From: Phymatolithon calcareum
Taxonomy: Eukaryota > Rhodophyta > Florideophyceae > Hapalidiales
DNA length: 64,000 nt
Direction of reading: 5' to 3'
NCBI GenBank assembly: GCA_977006965.1
Contig: OZ345365.1
Span: forward strand, 496,001-560,000
Part shown: piece after piece, positions 41,640-53,640 of the stretch
Layout of the letters: each line of letters begins with the position of its first letter
How positions within the stretch are numbered: the stretch's first letter is position 1
Made by a program: the position numbers and the translations under genes
Notes under the pieces: model-generated
Seen by the model: only the letters and a program-made list of their open reading frames with translations
Databases searched by the model: none
Told to the model about the DNA's origin: nothing

Positions 41640-42010
41640 GTTTTTTAATTTGATATTTATTAAACGCCCTCAGAAGCACTCATGAGACTGCAATAGAGAT
41701 GCGTTTCAGCAGCTACGTTCTTGTAGCTTCGGTCATCTACTCAAATCCGTGAAATCCGGGAGTATCCCTAGTTGCACAAACCCTCTCCTGGAAAAACGGC
41801 GGAGGGAAAATCTTGGGGTCCACTGGTCAGATTTCCTATGGGGCTCTGGCTGGCAGCTCAATCGACGCCTTGCCCATTCCATGTCGTCATAAAAGACGAT
41901 AGAGAAGAAGAGTAGCTTGTCTAGAGCTTTTTCCGTAATATTAATCTAAACTTTGGTTAGTTGATATCTGCCGAGGTTTTCCTCGATCTTTCTTTCTTTC
42001 TTTTACTGCG
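41640..42010 (-). mobile_element. Family G 3' part followed by a D tail
   Basis: G UTR at 41,640-41,860 and coding end at 41,870-41,980 (minus). A reversed AATAAAGAAAGAAAG follows at 41,988-42,008. Confidence 0.7.
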
Positions 42011-42029
42011 GGATTTCTCGAAGCTGATG

Positions 42030-43580
42030 GAACAACTCCGCATAAAACAGAATAAATATATATAACTTCGAATCAACCTCCCTCGGAAGTATTTCAAGAT
42101 GCTATCAGCTCTTTCAACATGTGATGCAGTACGTGCCGTCGGAGGTGGAAAAAAGAATGCAAGGCAACTCCCGTGCCTTTTTAATCAGGACGAGAGCTAG
42201 TTGACTAGTTATAGGGAAAAGAAACTACAATTCGACCATGGAAAGGAGAACAGTAAAGTGTAATGAGAGCACACTTGACTAGATGTCGAGAGCAAATTCG
42301 AAATCCTGGAAAACAGAGTGACTCGAATTTGGAAAAGTACAAGTAACATCTCATGTACGGCACATAGATGCAAGATAAGGATTTCTCCCAGACTACTTGG
42401 AGGAAGAGAATCGAGTCTTTTGGAGATAGACGTAATTGTTTTCGCCACAATACAACAATACTGTTAAAGAAAAGCTTCTGCAACCAACTGTGCATGATTC
42501 CATGCGAGCATTCCGTTCCCTCGTATTATCGTTTGGCCAAACAGGTCTACTATCGAGGTGAAGTTACAAGCACAGCTACTACTTACAGCAGTACTATTTT
42601 CTCGAGATCCTCATTCCAGCTTCAGATTAAGTACTTTAGCCTGTTCAGTTTTTCCTTCAAACTGAAAGGGAGGAAATCAGAACATCACACCTTAATAAAC
42701 AAGGACGTCAACTTCTTGTTTCCACTCCGCTTCAAATGGTGATCTATCCAAGCAGACGACCTCAGTTGGCTCTCTTTGCCACGTTCGCCACGATATCTTC
42801 CGTGCCTTAATGGCGTAGTATCCTACAGTTGCATTCATTTCATTCCGTGTCGGTATACCTCCGACGCCTCAAATCATCCATTTCGTTTTGCCGACATTGC
42901 CGGCATTCATGACGAATTTCATGAACTACATCACTAGACTGTGGATTGGACGGGTTACCAAGTGGTAGCTGTGAAGTTTCATATTTTAATTGGGACGCTA
43001 GTTGTATTTTGTTCAGATTGAGAAAAAATATGTTAGTTTCTCACATGCAAAGTAAAGGCTGAAAACACAAGTACCATGAACTCAATTTTGGACGATGACC
43101 GCATCCCATTCCTGTACGCCAGAAAATACCTGTAGAAATTCGAATCAACATCCCCCAGCTTCTCGAAATAAATGTACATGTATTTATAGAAGCCATCAGC
43201 ATTTTCAATACATCACGAGTCTGTGGACTAGACGGGTTCCCAAGTGGTATTCGCAAAGTTTCATATTTTAATCGGAACGGTAGTAGGATTTTGTTCAGAA
43301 TTGAAAATAAATATGTCTCTTCTCACATGCAAAGTAAAGGCTGACAAGCACAATTGCGTTGAACTCAACTGTTTGACCCTGACCGCGTCTCACTCCAAGG
43401 GGCCGGAAAAACTTGTCGAAATTCAAATAAACTTCCCTCACATGTATTTTGGGAAGTCATCAGGAGGAATTCAAAAGACATAGTGATTTGCTATGTTCGG
43501 CTCCAAATTCAGTCGCTTTTTGACCGTCTGGACTCGAGACCATGGTCTTGAACGGTTGGTGTTCTTCTATCATTTAGAGT
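42030..43580 (+). repeat. Diverged tandem module of the peptide region
   Basis: Blocks such as TTGATTGGACGGGTTATCAA.., TTTCATATTTTAATCGGGA and TTGTTCAGAATTGA.. occur at about 42,940, 43,220, 44,260, 51,955 and 55,670. The 42,030-42,420 part also matches 55,290-55,660. Two copies lie upstream of the cysteine-rich peptide genes. Confidence 0.6.
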
Positions 43581-43599
43581 ACCTTTTTGTTCTCCACGC

Positions 43600-44030
43600 T
43601 CATTGGGCATATTTGCCGACAAACAGAAGAGATGGAACTGTGCCGGAAGATGGTGGAACGACAAGAGCACGTGGCTACAACAGGACCGTACATTGTACGA
43701 CTTGCGAAAGCACAGAATGCTGACAGTGAAAAGGAACTTCGAACGCTTCCTCCCACGGAACCCCTCTCCCTATGTGGAGCACTTCCGCGAGGTTGCTGAG
43801 AAGATCCTTGGCACCATACAGCGCAACCTCACACAACCGCAACTCAACGGAGAAAAAGAGGACGAAATAATGGAGGCGATTGACAGACTATTAGAATTTG
43901 AGAATTAATTGACGGAAAAAATGATAGTGTGATGCGATATTCTTAGATAATGCTACAGCAGTACACGGGAAGTTTCTATGGTGTCAGCAAACTCTGGCGT
44001 TGAGGGCTTCTAGAATATAAACTTACAATT
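43600..44030 (+). mobile_element. Non-LTR family C 3' fragment
   Basis: RMLTVKRNFERFLPRNPSPY.., IQRNLTQPQLNGEKEDEIME and AIDRLLEFEN-stop at 43,908. The 3' end is GAGGGCTTCTAGAATATAAA..TTTCCCCCC. Confidence 0.75.
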
Positions 44031-45096
44031 TCCCCCCACATTGTAGCACTCTTATATTTCTCAAAAATTTTACAATCCATTCCGAACAATGATTCTATTT
44101 GCAGCAGCCTTCACCGGGCTGGCTTCAGGACAAAGAACGAAACGGATTTTCAGCCACATGAAGCAACTTCTCTTCAATCCCCCTCTATCAGCACTTTCAA
44201 CAATGCATCACTAGCACCAGGGGAAAGTTCCCCCTGCTAGCACAGATTCACTACAACAGTCTGTTGACTCAACGCGTTATCAAGTCGAAGTGGTTAGTTT
44301 CATATTTTAATCGGGAGGGTAGAAACGTTTTATTCAGCAATCAGTTTAAACATAGTATGCTGGTTTTAACTGTGCGACACTGACCGTGTCACCTTCCTGG
44401 GAGTCAAAACAAATTTCTTTGTCATCTCATTTACATGCAAGAGCAGTGTAAATTCGCAACTGAACCATATGTTTTTGTTGTGAAATTTCAGTTTCGAGCT
44501 TATTATTGAGACCGGCTAGGAGGTACTCGCAATGAGCAACTTAGGAGCCGGTATGTCCTCGTCGAGGTCTAAGGTCAAGGACCTTATCCCTCGGTATCGT
44601 TGTGAAGCAAGCTTCGATGGTTGTTTTCCTACTTGCTTGCCGAACTCCATCGACGGATGAGTTCAGCGGCTTTTATAGTGTTCTGCGAAGAGAACAAGGA
44701 AATCATAACATCGCCTATGCTTGCGTGGTGTTCCAATTCCGTACCCTACAATTGGTATTCCTAAGATTAGATTTTGCGCGCAAGTGGTAAATTCGGTGAA
44801 ATAAGGAAATGCACTTAAGAAACCGTATGCCCGCCTTGCGAATCTCTTGGATATAGTTTCGTGTAACTATAGGAAAGCGCTCATGTTGTGGAGTCAATGG
44901 CTTCATTTTTGCTTCTGAATTTCACTTCGATGATTACCAACATTCATTCTGTTTCCACTCTCAAGTCTTCTCGAATATCACCTCATCTCTTATATGGTTT
45001 TGCGACAGTTTTGCCCTTTCTTAGACCAACACTGCAACAATTCACAAAGTCTGCAGAGAACTGATCCGAAAACACAGACAAACTTCATCATTGGCC

Positions 45097-45414
45097 ATGG
45101 CTTCCAGTAAGATTATCTTCTCTTTGATGCTCATTTTCGTCATTTTTGTGGCATGTGCATCAGCCAAGAAATGTTGTTACACTGACGCCTGCAAGAAGAA
45201 GAAGATATGTGGAAAGGTTGGCGGGAATCTAAGAGATTCCTGTAGTACGTTATACAAGATCAAGAGTAATTGTGGACTGAGGCGCCCAAAGAAATGTTGT
45301 TACACTGACGCCTGCAACAAGAAGAAGATATGCGGCAGGGCTGGCTGCAAGCTGAGAGATTCGTGTGGTAGAGTGTACAAGATCAAGAGTAATTATCGTC
45401 TGAGGCGCTCCTGA
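45097..45414 (+). CDS. Secreted cysteine-rich peptide, two tandem repeats
   Basis: 105 codons from ATG 45,097 (GCCATGG context). Residues 1-23 form a clear signal peptide (MASSKIIFSLMLIFVIFV.., cut after CASA). Two ~41-residue repeats follow, each starting KKCCYTDAC and containing KKKICG and LRDSC, very basic, ending LRRP and LRRS. Each repeat has six cysteines. Repeat 1 has its sixth where repeat 2 has Tyr, and repeat 2 has an extra Cys where repeat 1 has Gly. The repeats could be released by cleavage at LRRP-KK. The overall form fits a small disulphide-rich defence or venom-like peptide, but I recognise no family. Compared with the 52-kb paralogue, about 540 bases (44,480-45,020) are inserted upstream; these could be a 5' intron. 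Confidence 0.65.
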   Translation: MASSKIIFSLMLIFVIFVACASAKKCCYTDACKKKKICGKVGGNLRDSCSTLYKIKSNCGLRRPKKCCYTDACNKKKICGRAGCKLRDSCGRVYKIKSNYRLRRS

Positions 45415-45555
45415 GGCGGTTAACACACTCATTCGTGCCGGCGATGTTATTCGTTTTCCAGAAGGAGTTTTGCTAAAGTCGTTCAGAAACGTGATGTTCC
45501 TGAATCCAAGATGCATAGGAGTCGTTAATTTTCTACTTTCGCAATAACATTCTGC

Positions 45556-45850
45556 TGAGTTTGGGGGATATGTGTTGATTTATTTTAAAAGCACCCGTGG
45601 CCTCTCTTCAAGAGTAACAGGGCCGCTTTCGCACTATTTTCTAAGCTAACGTAGTTTGACTATTCAGTGTATCCTTGATTCGTATTTCTCTCCCAACAAG
45701 TGCTCTAGTGAGTCGCTTACGTTCATATTCAATTTCAGGACTAATCTTGGATGAAGATAGATTGCGTTGGAGCGCGACCAGCTCAATCACGGCTGTGACA
45801 CCAAAGTAGTTGTTGCGTTTGGTACATAGCTTGTCTCCAAGGCACATTCA
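45556..45850 (-). mobile_element. Family B 3' fragment
   Basis: Close match to 58,198-58,440. The minus strand encodes VTAVIELVALQRNLSSSKIS and RKRLTRALVGREIRIKDTL-N.. The 3' end reversed is ..ACATATCCCCC. Confidence 0.75.
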
Positions 45851-46695
45851 CTTTTGGATGGTACTCTAGCTGCATACCAATAAAACGATGTTGATCAAAG
45901 CGGTGACCAAAGGAGGGTGAAGTTGGTCGATGGTAATAAGATGCTTTCTTCTCTTTGCTACTTTTAACATTGTTTATCCTCGTCATGCTCTGTGATCCCT
46001 GATCGCGTATTTATTTTTATTGTGTATGAGTAGATCTTCATTCGGAAACAAAGCATTTAATTGCAACAGTTCTCAGGTTGAATAGATTCTTAGTACCATT
46101 AGGAAAGTTGAAGATATTAAGTGCACAGTCGCTCCCACAAAAAGCTATAGAGTGCTCGAAAGCGTTTCTCGTCGCATACTCTTGACCATTGAGTAGAGCA
46201 AGCAACCAACTTTACATTAAACTACAGTACTTCGTGTAGAGTAAGCAGTTGTTCATTTTTATGTGATTCATACTTTTGAAGAGAACATGAAAGGTGTTTT
46301 GAGATACTACTCTCAACTCATGTGCTCTTACTGCCCTTCACGAGTTGTGCTGGGCTTCCGAGTTTGGCGCGGCATTCGCTGCTCGAGCTGAATGCAGACG
46401 CTAAACGGTTGTGATTTACGGCAATGCAAAATGTTTTTAAAGATGGGCCACTCCCCTTGATGCTCTACCATCGCTTCACTTGCTAGAGCGAGAAAAGCTA
46501 CAGTACAGTAATCATAGGCGATGTACACTTGCAACACTTGGCCAAAACTCCATTTGAGAGCTTGATTAGCTTGGCGTTCTCGAAGTCGCTATATTTATTG
46601 ACTTGGTGCTCTCTGATTCATCACAGTCCGCCTCCCAATTCTGTTGGCTGTAACTCTTTTCAAGAATAACGTTACGTTCTGATTGGTCACTTTGT
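45851..46695. other. No recognised gene; part of the segmental duplication
   Basis: Parts (about 46,340-46,600) resemble 53,690-53,960 at low identity. Confidence 0.4.
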
Positions 46696-46699
46696 ATTT

Positions 46700-46825
46700 T
46701 TTTCCTTTCAAGTTTATTTAAAAGCCCCACAGACTTCCGAAGATATGGGCAAGGCTTCCTCTGATGCTACCTACCTTTGTGTAGCTCACAAAACGTCCAC
46801 CAGAATGGCGGACGGAAAAATGATC
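46700..46825 (-). mobile_element. Family A 3' tail
   Basis: Reversed: AAGTCTGTGGGGCTTTTAAA..AAACTTGAAA. About 125 bp. Confidence 0.65.
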
Positions 46826-46852
46826 ACTTTGTATTGCTTGGAAGCCTCAACT

Positions 46853-46930
46853 ATTCGAGTTATATATACATAACTCGAATGGTTGATACTTACAGACTGT
46901 CGTCGATCATCGAGGACAGTCTGTAAGTAT
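46853..46930. repeat. Two adjacent hairpins
   Basis: ATTCGAGTTAT/ATAACTCGAAT (46,853-46,880, 6-base loop) and ATACTTACAGACTGTC/GACAGTCTGTAAGTAT (46,886-46,930, 13-base loop). Confidence 0.85.
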
Positions 46931-47544
46931 CGATGATCGAGAACAGTGTGTAGAACATGAAGGAACAATCTTGAACGGCACATTCGCAAGTTACCGACAT
47001 CTCCTGAAGCATCTCTTGATACGTGAAATAATCTTAATCAAGCTGAAAATGGCTTCCCCATACTGTCTGCAGCTAACATTCTGCCTTCCTGACACTAAAT
47101 GATGCATTGAAACAGACTGTTTGGGCTACACTCGCACACCCCTTGCCGACATCAACCAGGTGACCAATTGGGGTCGATTCTTGATGTAGAAGCAAGTTAA
47201 TACAGAGCGGTTGCCATGCGATGCCCGACTGACAGTCGCTTAGGATTTGTGAAGAACGGCTTGAACTGCGATATAGTGAGATTGTGCACTGTGGCGCAAT
47301 TAGTGAGCTCGGCGAATGCTTCGTCTCACTCTATTACAATAGCTACAAATAGGTAGCTAGGGTTCCGCATATCCGAGGAAAGTTAGAGGTATCGAAGACA
47401 ACCGCAGTAAAACACTATTAAAATATATTGAGCTACAGTTGCCAATATAGAGCATCATACGCTCTGTGGAGACCCACAGCTCAGGAGCAGCTCGTACCTG
47501 TTGTGACAACCTTTGTACTTTCGGGGAATCTTCCGAGACGAGAA
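46931..47544. other. No recognised feature
   Basis: Nothing recognised up to a GAAGAAGAAG-flanked reversed E tail at 47,545-47,600. Confidence 0.4.
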
Positions 47545-50291
47545 GAAGAAGAAGAAGTGTAAGTTTTTTATTTAAAAGTTACCAACGCATCTGCAGACGC
47601 TTGGGGCAACTTTGCGAAGGCTATTGGGCCTCAAACAGGGTCTATCGTCCTTATATGTTAGCGTGGTCGATTTCGAAACGATCTGGCGGAAATACCAAAA
47701 CCTACCTACCGCAGGCTTAGAGCCTCGAGGAGGAAAAATATTCCACTGTCTTTCCGAGACGAGAGCAAACCGCGGTACAGCATCTGGAGCGATCGGGTCT
47801 CAAAGAAGACGAACATATTCGAAAAGGAGCGAACTATGCGAAACTTAAGAGCTGTTCGGTCTCGGATGCGAAAGTGCGCCGCGCATACTGCCGATTTCCA
47901 TACTCGCAAATGGTACAGGGAAAATATGGAGATTGCCGATAATGCATTGTCCATTGCAGAGAGAGAACCGGCTCTGCGTCAGGCAATAATAGCCTCCTCC
48001 CGAGGAAGCTCCTCAACACGGCATGTGCGAGCACATACGCCAATGCGGTCAGGCGAACGAAGATGAGCTGCAAGCCGAGAAAAACCAGGCGATTACGAAG
48101 AACGCCGGAGACAGAAGGCATATGGACTTGTAGACCAGGCCCCAGAGCGTAGCAAGCGCAGAAGAAGAAACTAAGACATCGAAACCAGTCGACAAGAGCG
48201 TAATTCCAAATCTGAAAAAAGGGGCCATCCTCCCCTTGACCTCATCGCAGCCTATTCCGTCCTCCCGTGATACCCAATGAACCAGTAAACCTCCTTAAAA
48301 CTATGTACTTACAACGCCGGAGTGTCTCCGGAAATGCCTCGTATGGTCACACAGCGGTTCGAGAAGAACGAAATCGATTTACTTGGTCTAACGGAGACGT
48401 GGCAAAAAGCGGACCAACGACTGCGCGTGCCGTACCAGCAGGTATCCACAACTCGCCCATGTGCTCCACGTTCTAAAGCCCGAGGCGGTGTTGCGCTCCT
48501 CACAACTACTTATCGCCACAGTCGCAGGTATCCATGTTGTCGTCGCCTACATTTCGCCGCTTGCATCTAAAGATGAAACCAAGGAGTGCCTGAAAATCAT
48601 ACAAACGGAATGCAGAGGGAAATCCGTGCTAATGGGCGACCTTAACGCGAGACACCAGCATTGGGACACAAAGTCGAAGACCAGAGGCCGTCACCTCGTC
48701 CAGTGGGCAGCTAACTTCACCTGGAAGATGCGAACAGCAACCAGCCCCACCTTCTGCTTGCCTTCTGGAAACAGCAACATCGACATCTTCGCAACAAATT
48801 CAATGGACTCGTCGCCAGTGCAGACTGTAAGAGGAATGTGGGATGGAATTCGAGTGAAGCACCGCCCCGTCTCTCTGGACGTAATCCATACGAGGACCGC
48901 TCCGGCTTATGTGGAATCCTTTATCTCTGCGACGGCGAGACAGAGCGCCGAGAGAGCCGAGAAAGCATCGAAAGTCATGGAACGTTGGGGATCAAAAATG
49001 CTGGACTTATTGAAGCGATGCAAAAACAAAAAAGAGCTCGATGAATGGTGCGAGGAGTTTAGAAAGCTCATAACAAGACCCTGGCGTAATACTCATCGTT
49101 GTCCACCACGATTCAAACCAGTCTGGACCAGGGAGCTGGACAAAATGGCAAAAGAAAGGACACGGCTTAATCGGATGGACTCGGACCAAAAGAGAAGCTA
49201 ACCTGGAAACGTACTTGGTGTTCCGCCAACAGATGCGCTCATGCGTACGGAAGGCGAAAAAGGGGCTCTACAACAAGTTTGTAGAGGATATTGAAAATCA
49301 ATCACCACGTCAAGCCACGACTACACTGAGTAAGATCCTGCGATGTAAACGGAAGAGAAGCAGCGTAAACCGAGTATTAGGTGCTCCAGTACACCATAAG
49401 CGCTTCCCAGCTCATATCGCGAATATCTGTAGCACAGATAAGCCGTGGAAACCTGTGTTAGAAAGCTTCGCGGTCTCCAAGAAAATGCGAACGGGTATCA
49501 AAGAAGCGCTACTGCGAGCACCGCGCAGAAAAGCACTCGGCCCGGACAAAATCGCCACCGAAATGCTACAAGCAAGCCCTGGACTGAGTGGTGACCTCCT
49601 TGCGACGCTTTGGGAAACATGCGGAAAACTTCGGTGTCTAGCAACGCAAAGGCGCAGGGCAATCCTCATTCCAAGCCACAAGAAAGGACCAGCCCACATC
49701 CCAGGGAACTACCACCAAATATCGCTTCTCAGCAAAGTGCGAAAGATTATTGACTCCGCGATGGACTCTGCGATACGCCAACGCTACAAATTCCACCAAT
49801 TCCAGCTGGACTTCCAGAAGAACAAAGGGACGGAACTCGCGATCCTAAATGCGACGAGTACTCTGAGGCGAGGCCACCGATTTGTCGCGGTCCTCGACTT
49901 GTTCTCCGCATATGACAGCGTCCCACGAGATGTCCTCCAACCCAGAGTCTAGTCATGCTTATCCAAAGATATCGCAGAGATGGTCAAGTACCTACTGAAG
50001 CCGTCGTGCATCATCACAGCCGGTGACGAGGAAAAGCAGTGGCTCCTGATCGATCGCGGAGTCCCCAGGGCTCTCCCTTGAGTCCATGTCTTTACAACAT
50101 GTTTATGGACACCTTCGCCTTGAAAGTCGCCGGAGTGTATCCGCGCTTATCAACCTACCTGGCAATACTGTTCGCAGGCGACGTACAGCTACAAGCTAAA
50201 AACTCGGATGGCATGCAGTGGCTGCTAGATGCGGCAGCAAGCTGGGCAAGAGAGAATGGCATGTCGTGGAACACCAAAAAAAGGAAAAAGC

Positions 50292-50393
50292 GAAGTCCTA
50301 ATATACCCAGGCGGCCTGGGTATATTAGGACTTCAGTCTGAATTTTCGCTGGAACAGGCCTGGGCCAGGCCTGTTCCAGCGAAAATTCAGACT
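50292..50393. repeat. Two abutting perfect palindromes in the RT
   Basis: 50,292-50,334 (21-base arms, centre G50,313) and 50,335-50,393 (29-base arms, centre G50,364) touch each other. They follow RT motif C and break the reading frame. Confidence 0.95.
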
Positions 50394-50769
50394 TACAGGG
50401 TCCGAGCTCCACGAAACCCGCCGACTGGAATACCTCGGTACAACAATCGGCAATACAGGCGTAACCGACCACGCCACCCTGAAACGCCTTTCTAAAGCGA
50501 AAGGTATACTCCTCGGCGAGGAGTCCTCGCCCTCCGGGACATAGGCGTCACAGCTAAAGGACTGGCGACAACAAAATGCATATCCACATATAAGGTCCTG
50601 ATCCAATGCCGATGGGAATACGCACTGCACCTGACGCCGTGGTCGAAGTCCATTCAAGCGCATGTGGATCAAGTAGAAGGACTGTTCTACTCTCTAATTT
50701 TTGGCCATTTTGCTAAGCGGAATAATGATCGAATGCGAAAGCTATGTAGAATCAGACCACCAGAGCTGA

Positions 50770-50958
50770 ATGATAAGAACGGAAAAGGCATTAGACTCCA
50801 TACTACTCTACAGCGTCACCATATTTGACAATATGGAAAACGACGAGTCCCTGTATTAAGGACCAGGCGATATACTAGAATGAACAAGTTACGAAAAGCT
50901 GCTCCCGTACAGTCTTAGGAGTGTTAATAAATAAACAACTAAACAGTTGCAAAAAAAA
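50770..50958 (+). mobile_element. Family H 3' insertion with 12-bp target duplication
   Basis: CACCAGAGCTGA at 50,758-50,769 and 50,959-50,970 flanks 189 bp encoding RTEKALDSILLYSVTIFDNM-ENDESLY-stop. A ~90-base UTR follows, ending AATAAACAACTAAACAGTTG and A8. Confidence 0.92.
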
Positions 50959-51769
50959 CACCAGAGCTGAGGCGCAAGATATTAGGAGAACACTTTACGT
51001 TGCGACTCCTGCATGCAAAACGGAACCTGGAGAGAAGCAAGAAGTACGAGGGCAAGGATGAGGACCTATAACAGGCACAGAGGGATATTCGATACCTCGA
51101 AGAGCACGAACTGTTGAACGTCCCAGCTAAGAGGGCCGTGGAAGGAAAGGTCACACACAAGAAGGAGAAACTGCGACCATATTGCGCATTGAGCGAGACG
51201 GAGAAGGCCAAAAAACGCAAAATCGCCGTGGATATGAACGTGAATCCACACCCCGTAGTCCAAATTAAGTCGAGAAAACACAGACTTTGGGCATTTAAAT
51301 TGTTTTTCGGCCGCTAACCCGTCGGCATATATCGAAAGGTACGACGAAATAGCAGCGATGCTGTTGGAAACCCTCCAACGCAAACTAGCGCAACCCAAGA
51401 TGAATGAGGGAACAGAAGAGCAAGTGAAACAAGCGATGGACAAACTAATGATGCTAGAAAGTGAGATGAAAGAGGAGATGATGGTGTGATGATGGAGGCG
51501 ATATGCTGTAGTCTTCACTGGAAGGGTTGCAGTGCAATGCGAATCTGCTCTGGTGTCGGCGTGCGCCGGCGTTGAGGGCTTCTAAAATAAAAACGTACAA
51601 TATCCCCCCCCTGCTGCGACAAAGGACTAGGACTAATCCTGGTCTGTCGCTCGGTCTCTTCACGGCGACGTTTTCCAAATCGAACTACTGAATCGTCTTT
51701 GATTCGCAACCTTCCTTCTGTCTGCCTTCCACTGTTGTCAGACACCCCGTCGAATGCAAATCACTTTGT

Positions 51770-52250
51770 AGCAGCCATTGTTTCAATATTGAAAATGTGA
51801 CAAAATGACTTCAATTTCGACGACATCTGTGCTTTGAAAAAATACCTATAGAAATTCGAATAAACCTCGCTCTCATGCACTGTATGTCGGGAATTTCTCA
51901 GCACTTTCAACAATGCATCACAAGTGCAGTAGTGATTTACTAACGTGGTCTGTTGATTCCACGCGTTACTAAGTCGTAGAGGCTAAGTTTCATATTTCAA
52001 TCGGGAGGGTAGAACGGATTTGTTCAGCAATCAGTTTAAACATAAATATGTTACTTTTAACTGTGCAACACTGACCGTGTCAGCTTTCTGGGAGCCAAAA
52101 CAAATTTCATTGTCATCTCATTTGCATCGCGAGGGCAGTAAAAATACATAACTGAACCATGTGTTTTGTTCTTACTTAGACCAACACTGCAGCAACACAC
52201 AAAGTCTGCACAGAACTTCTCCGAAAACACAGACAAACTTCATCATTTGC
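51770..52250 (+). repeat. Duplicated upstream region of the peptide gene
   Basis: Parallel to 44,100-44,480 and 45,020-45,096. Shared blocks include ACACTGACCGTGTCA, ACCAACACTGCA and ACACAGACAAACTTCATCAT just before the ATG. Confidence 0.65.
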
Positions 52251-52251
52251 C

Positions 52252-52419
52252 ATGACTTCCAGTAAGATTATGTTCTATTTGATTCTCTGTTTCGTCATTT
52301 TTGTGTCATCCGCATCAGCCAAGAAATGTTGTTACACTGACGCCTGCAACAAGAAGAAGATATGGGGAAAGACTGGTGGGAAGCTAAGAGATTCGTGTGG
52401 TAGAGTTTACAAGGTCTAG
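52252..52419 (+). pseudogene. Truncated paralogue of the cysteine-rich peptide
   Basis: 55 codons. Signal peptide kept (FVIFVSSASA), then one repeat starting KKCCYTDACNKKKI. One cysteine is changed to Trp (C-to-W after KKI). A K-to-TAG change truncates it after RVYKV, where the 45-kb gene reads on into its second repeat. Homology continues past the stop (CGACTGAGGCGCCC). Either a pseudogene or a single-unit short form. Confidence 0.6.
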
Positions 52420-52904
52420 AGTAATTGTCGACTGAGGCGCCCAAGAAGGGGTTAAACCATTCATTGGTGCTGGCGATGTTATTCGTTTTGCAGAAGACTT
52501 TCTGCTGAAGTCGTTCAGAAAATTGATGTTCCTGAATCCAAGATGCATAGGAATCGTTAGATTTCTACTTTCTCATAACCTTCTGTTGCTATTGGTACAC
52601 AGCTTGTCTCCAAGGCGATTTCTCTTTTGAGCGGTACTGTAGCTGAATACAAGTAAAAGGCTCTAAGATTGAATAGTTTCTTGCTACCATGAGGGAAAAT
52701 TGATGATCAATGGTACACCGTCGTTCCCGAAAACTCCTATAGAGTTTGCAAAAGTGATTCCTGTCTGATACTTATGAACAATGAGGAGAGAACTCATGTA
52801 AGTTCGTCGGAGTTATTACTCTCGGCTCATGTGATCTTAGTGTCTTGGGCGAGTTGTCTTGCTCTTTCGCTCGAGCTTAATACAAACCGAAAGCGTGCTT
52901 TTGA

Positions 52905-53640
52905 TATGTCTGTATTGAAAAGCCCCACAGTCATACCAATATACAGGCAAGGCATTCTCAGCTGCTACCCTCAATACAGCGGCTCTTATCTTATGCCTTG
53001 TATTCAATCTGACCACTTAGTATGCCCTTGAATATTTGCTAAAAGTTTCCCAAGCGTCGCTTCATCTTTCAATACATTCCTTCTTCCTTCTGAACGCTGT
53101 CAAGGATGTTTTTGGGGAAGTTCAAGAGGCCTACAATTACCTTCTCTATTACTGCCCTTCGTTCAGTTCATAGAATGGCAAGTTGCCTTCTGACTTTGCT
53201 TCCGAATCTATCCACGATCAGTATTGTACACACCTGCGGAAATTTTCCAAAGGCGTTTTGAACCGCCAGTGGCCTGTATTTCAGTTGTGGCCGGCGTTGA
53301 GGGCTTCTAAAATAAAAACCTTCAATTTCCCCCCAGTTGTGAAAATTTAAGTATTACTGGAATTAGTTTTTGTCTTGTACGGAATTTTCCTTTTTCTCTT
53401 CGATTCGGGGCACTCTCAATCCTTTATAAGAAATGTTGATCGAATGCTTCTGCAGACTGGTTCGTTACTATGTGCTTCATCGCGATGTCATTTCTTGCAT
53501 GTTGGAGCTCTTCAACGATTCTTCTCTCTGGCAGTTCTTCTAGGTACTTTCCTTCTGTCGCCTCGGTCCTTCTCAGCACCTTGAAAGCTAGTGCTTCCCA
53601 TGAATGATAGCACCTGGATTTGACATAGGAGTCGGAGTCC
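52905..53640 (-). mobile_element. Family A' fragment, C tail and A-like fragment
   Basis: 52,905-53,250 matches the A' UTR and coding end at 40,290-40,620. 53,275-53,335 is a plus-strand C tail (GAGGGCTTCTAAAATAAAAA..TTTCCCCCC). 53,365-53,640 resembles the upstream part of A in minus orientation. Confidence 0.55.

Larger units (their letters stand above)
47836..51608 (+). mobile_element. Non-LTR family C element: endonuclease plus RT, decayed
   Basis: Endonuclease: EIDLLGLTETWQ (about 48,370), VVVAYISPL, LMGDLNARHQHWD, NIDIFATNS and KHRPVSLDV, the order of an APE-type domain. RT: RKALGPDKIATEM, ILIPSHKKG, FSAYDSVPRDVL (motif A Asp), PQGSPLSPCLYN and ILFAGDVQLQA, where the usual A-D-D is A-G-D. 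Thumb: SLIFGHFAKRNNDRM. Then EGKDEDL, VPAKRAVEGKVTHKKEKL and NPHPVVQIKSRKHRL. The 3' end is GAGGGCTTCTAAAATAAAA..ATATCCCCCCC. The frame changes at least three times. An H insertion splits the C-terminal region. The 5' limit is uncertain; 47,836-48,066 may be a remnant of ORF1. Confidence 0.85.
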
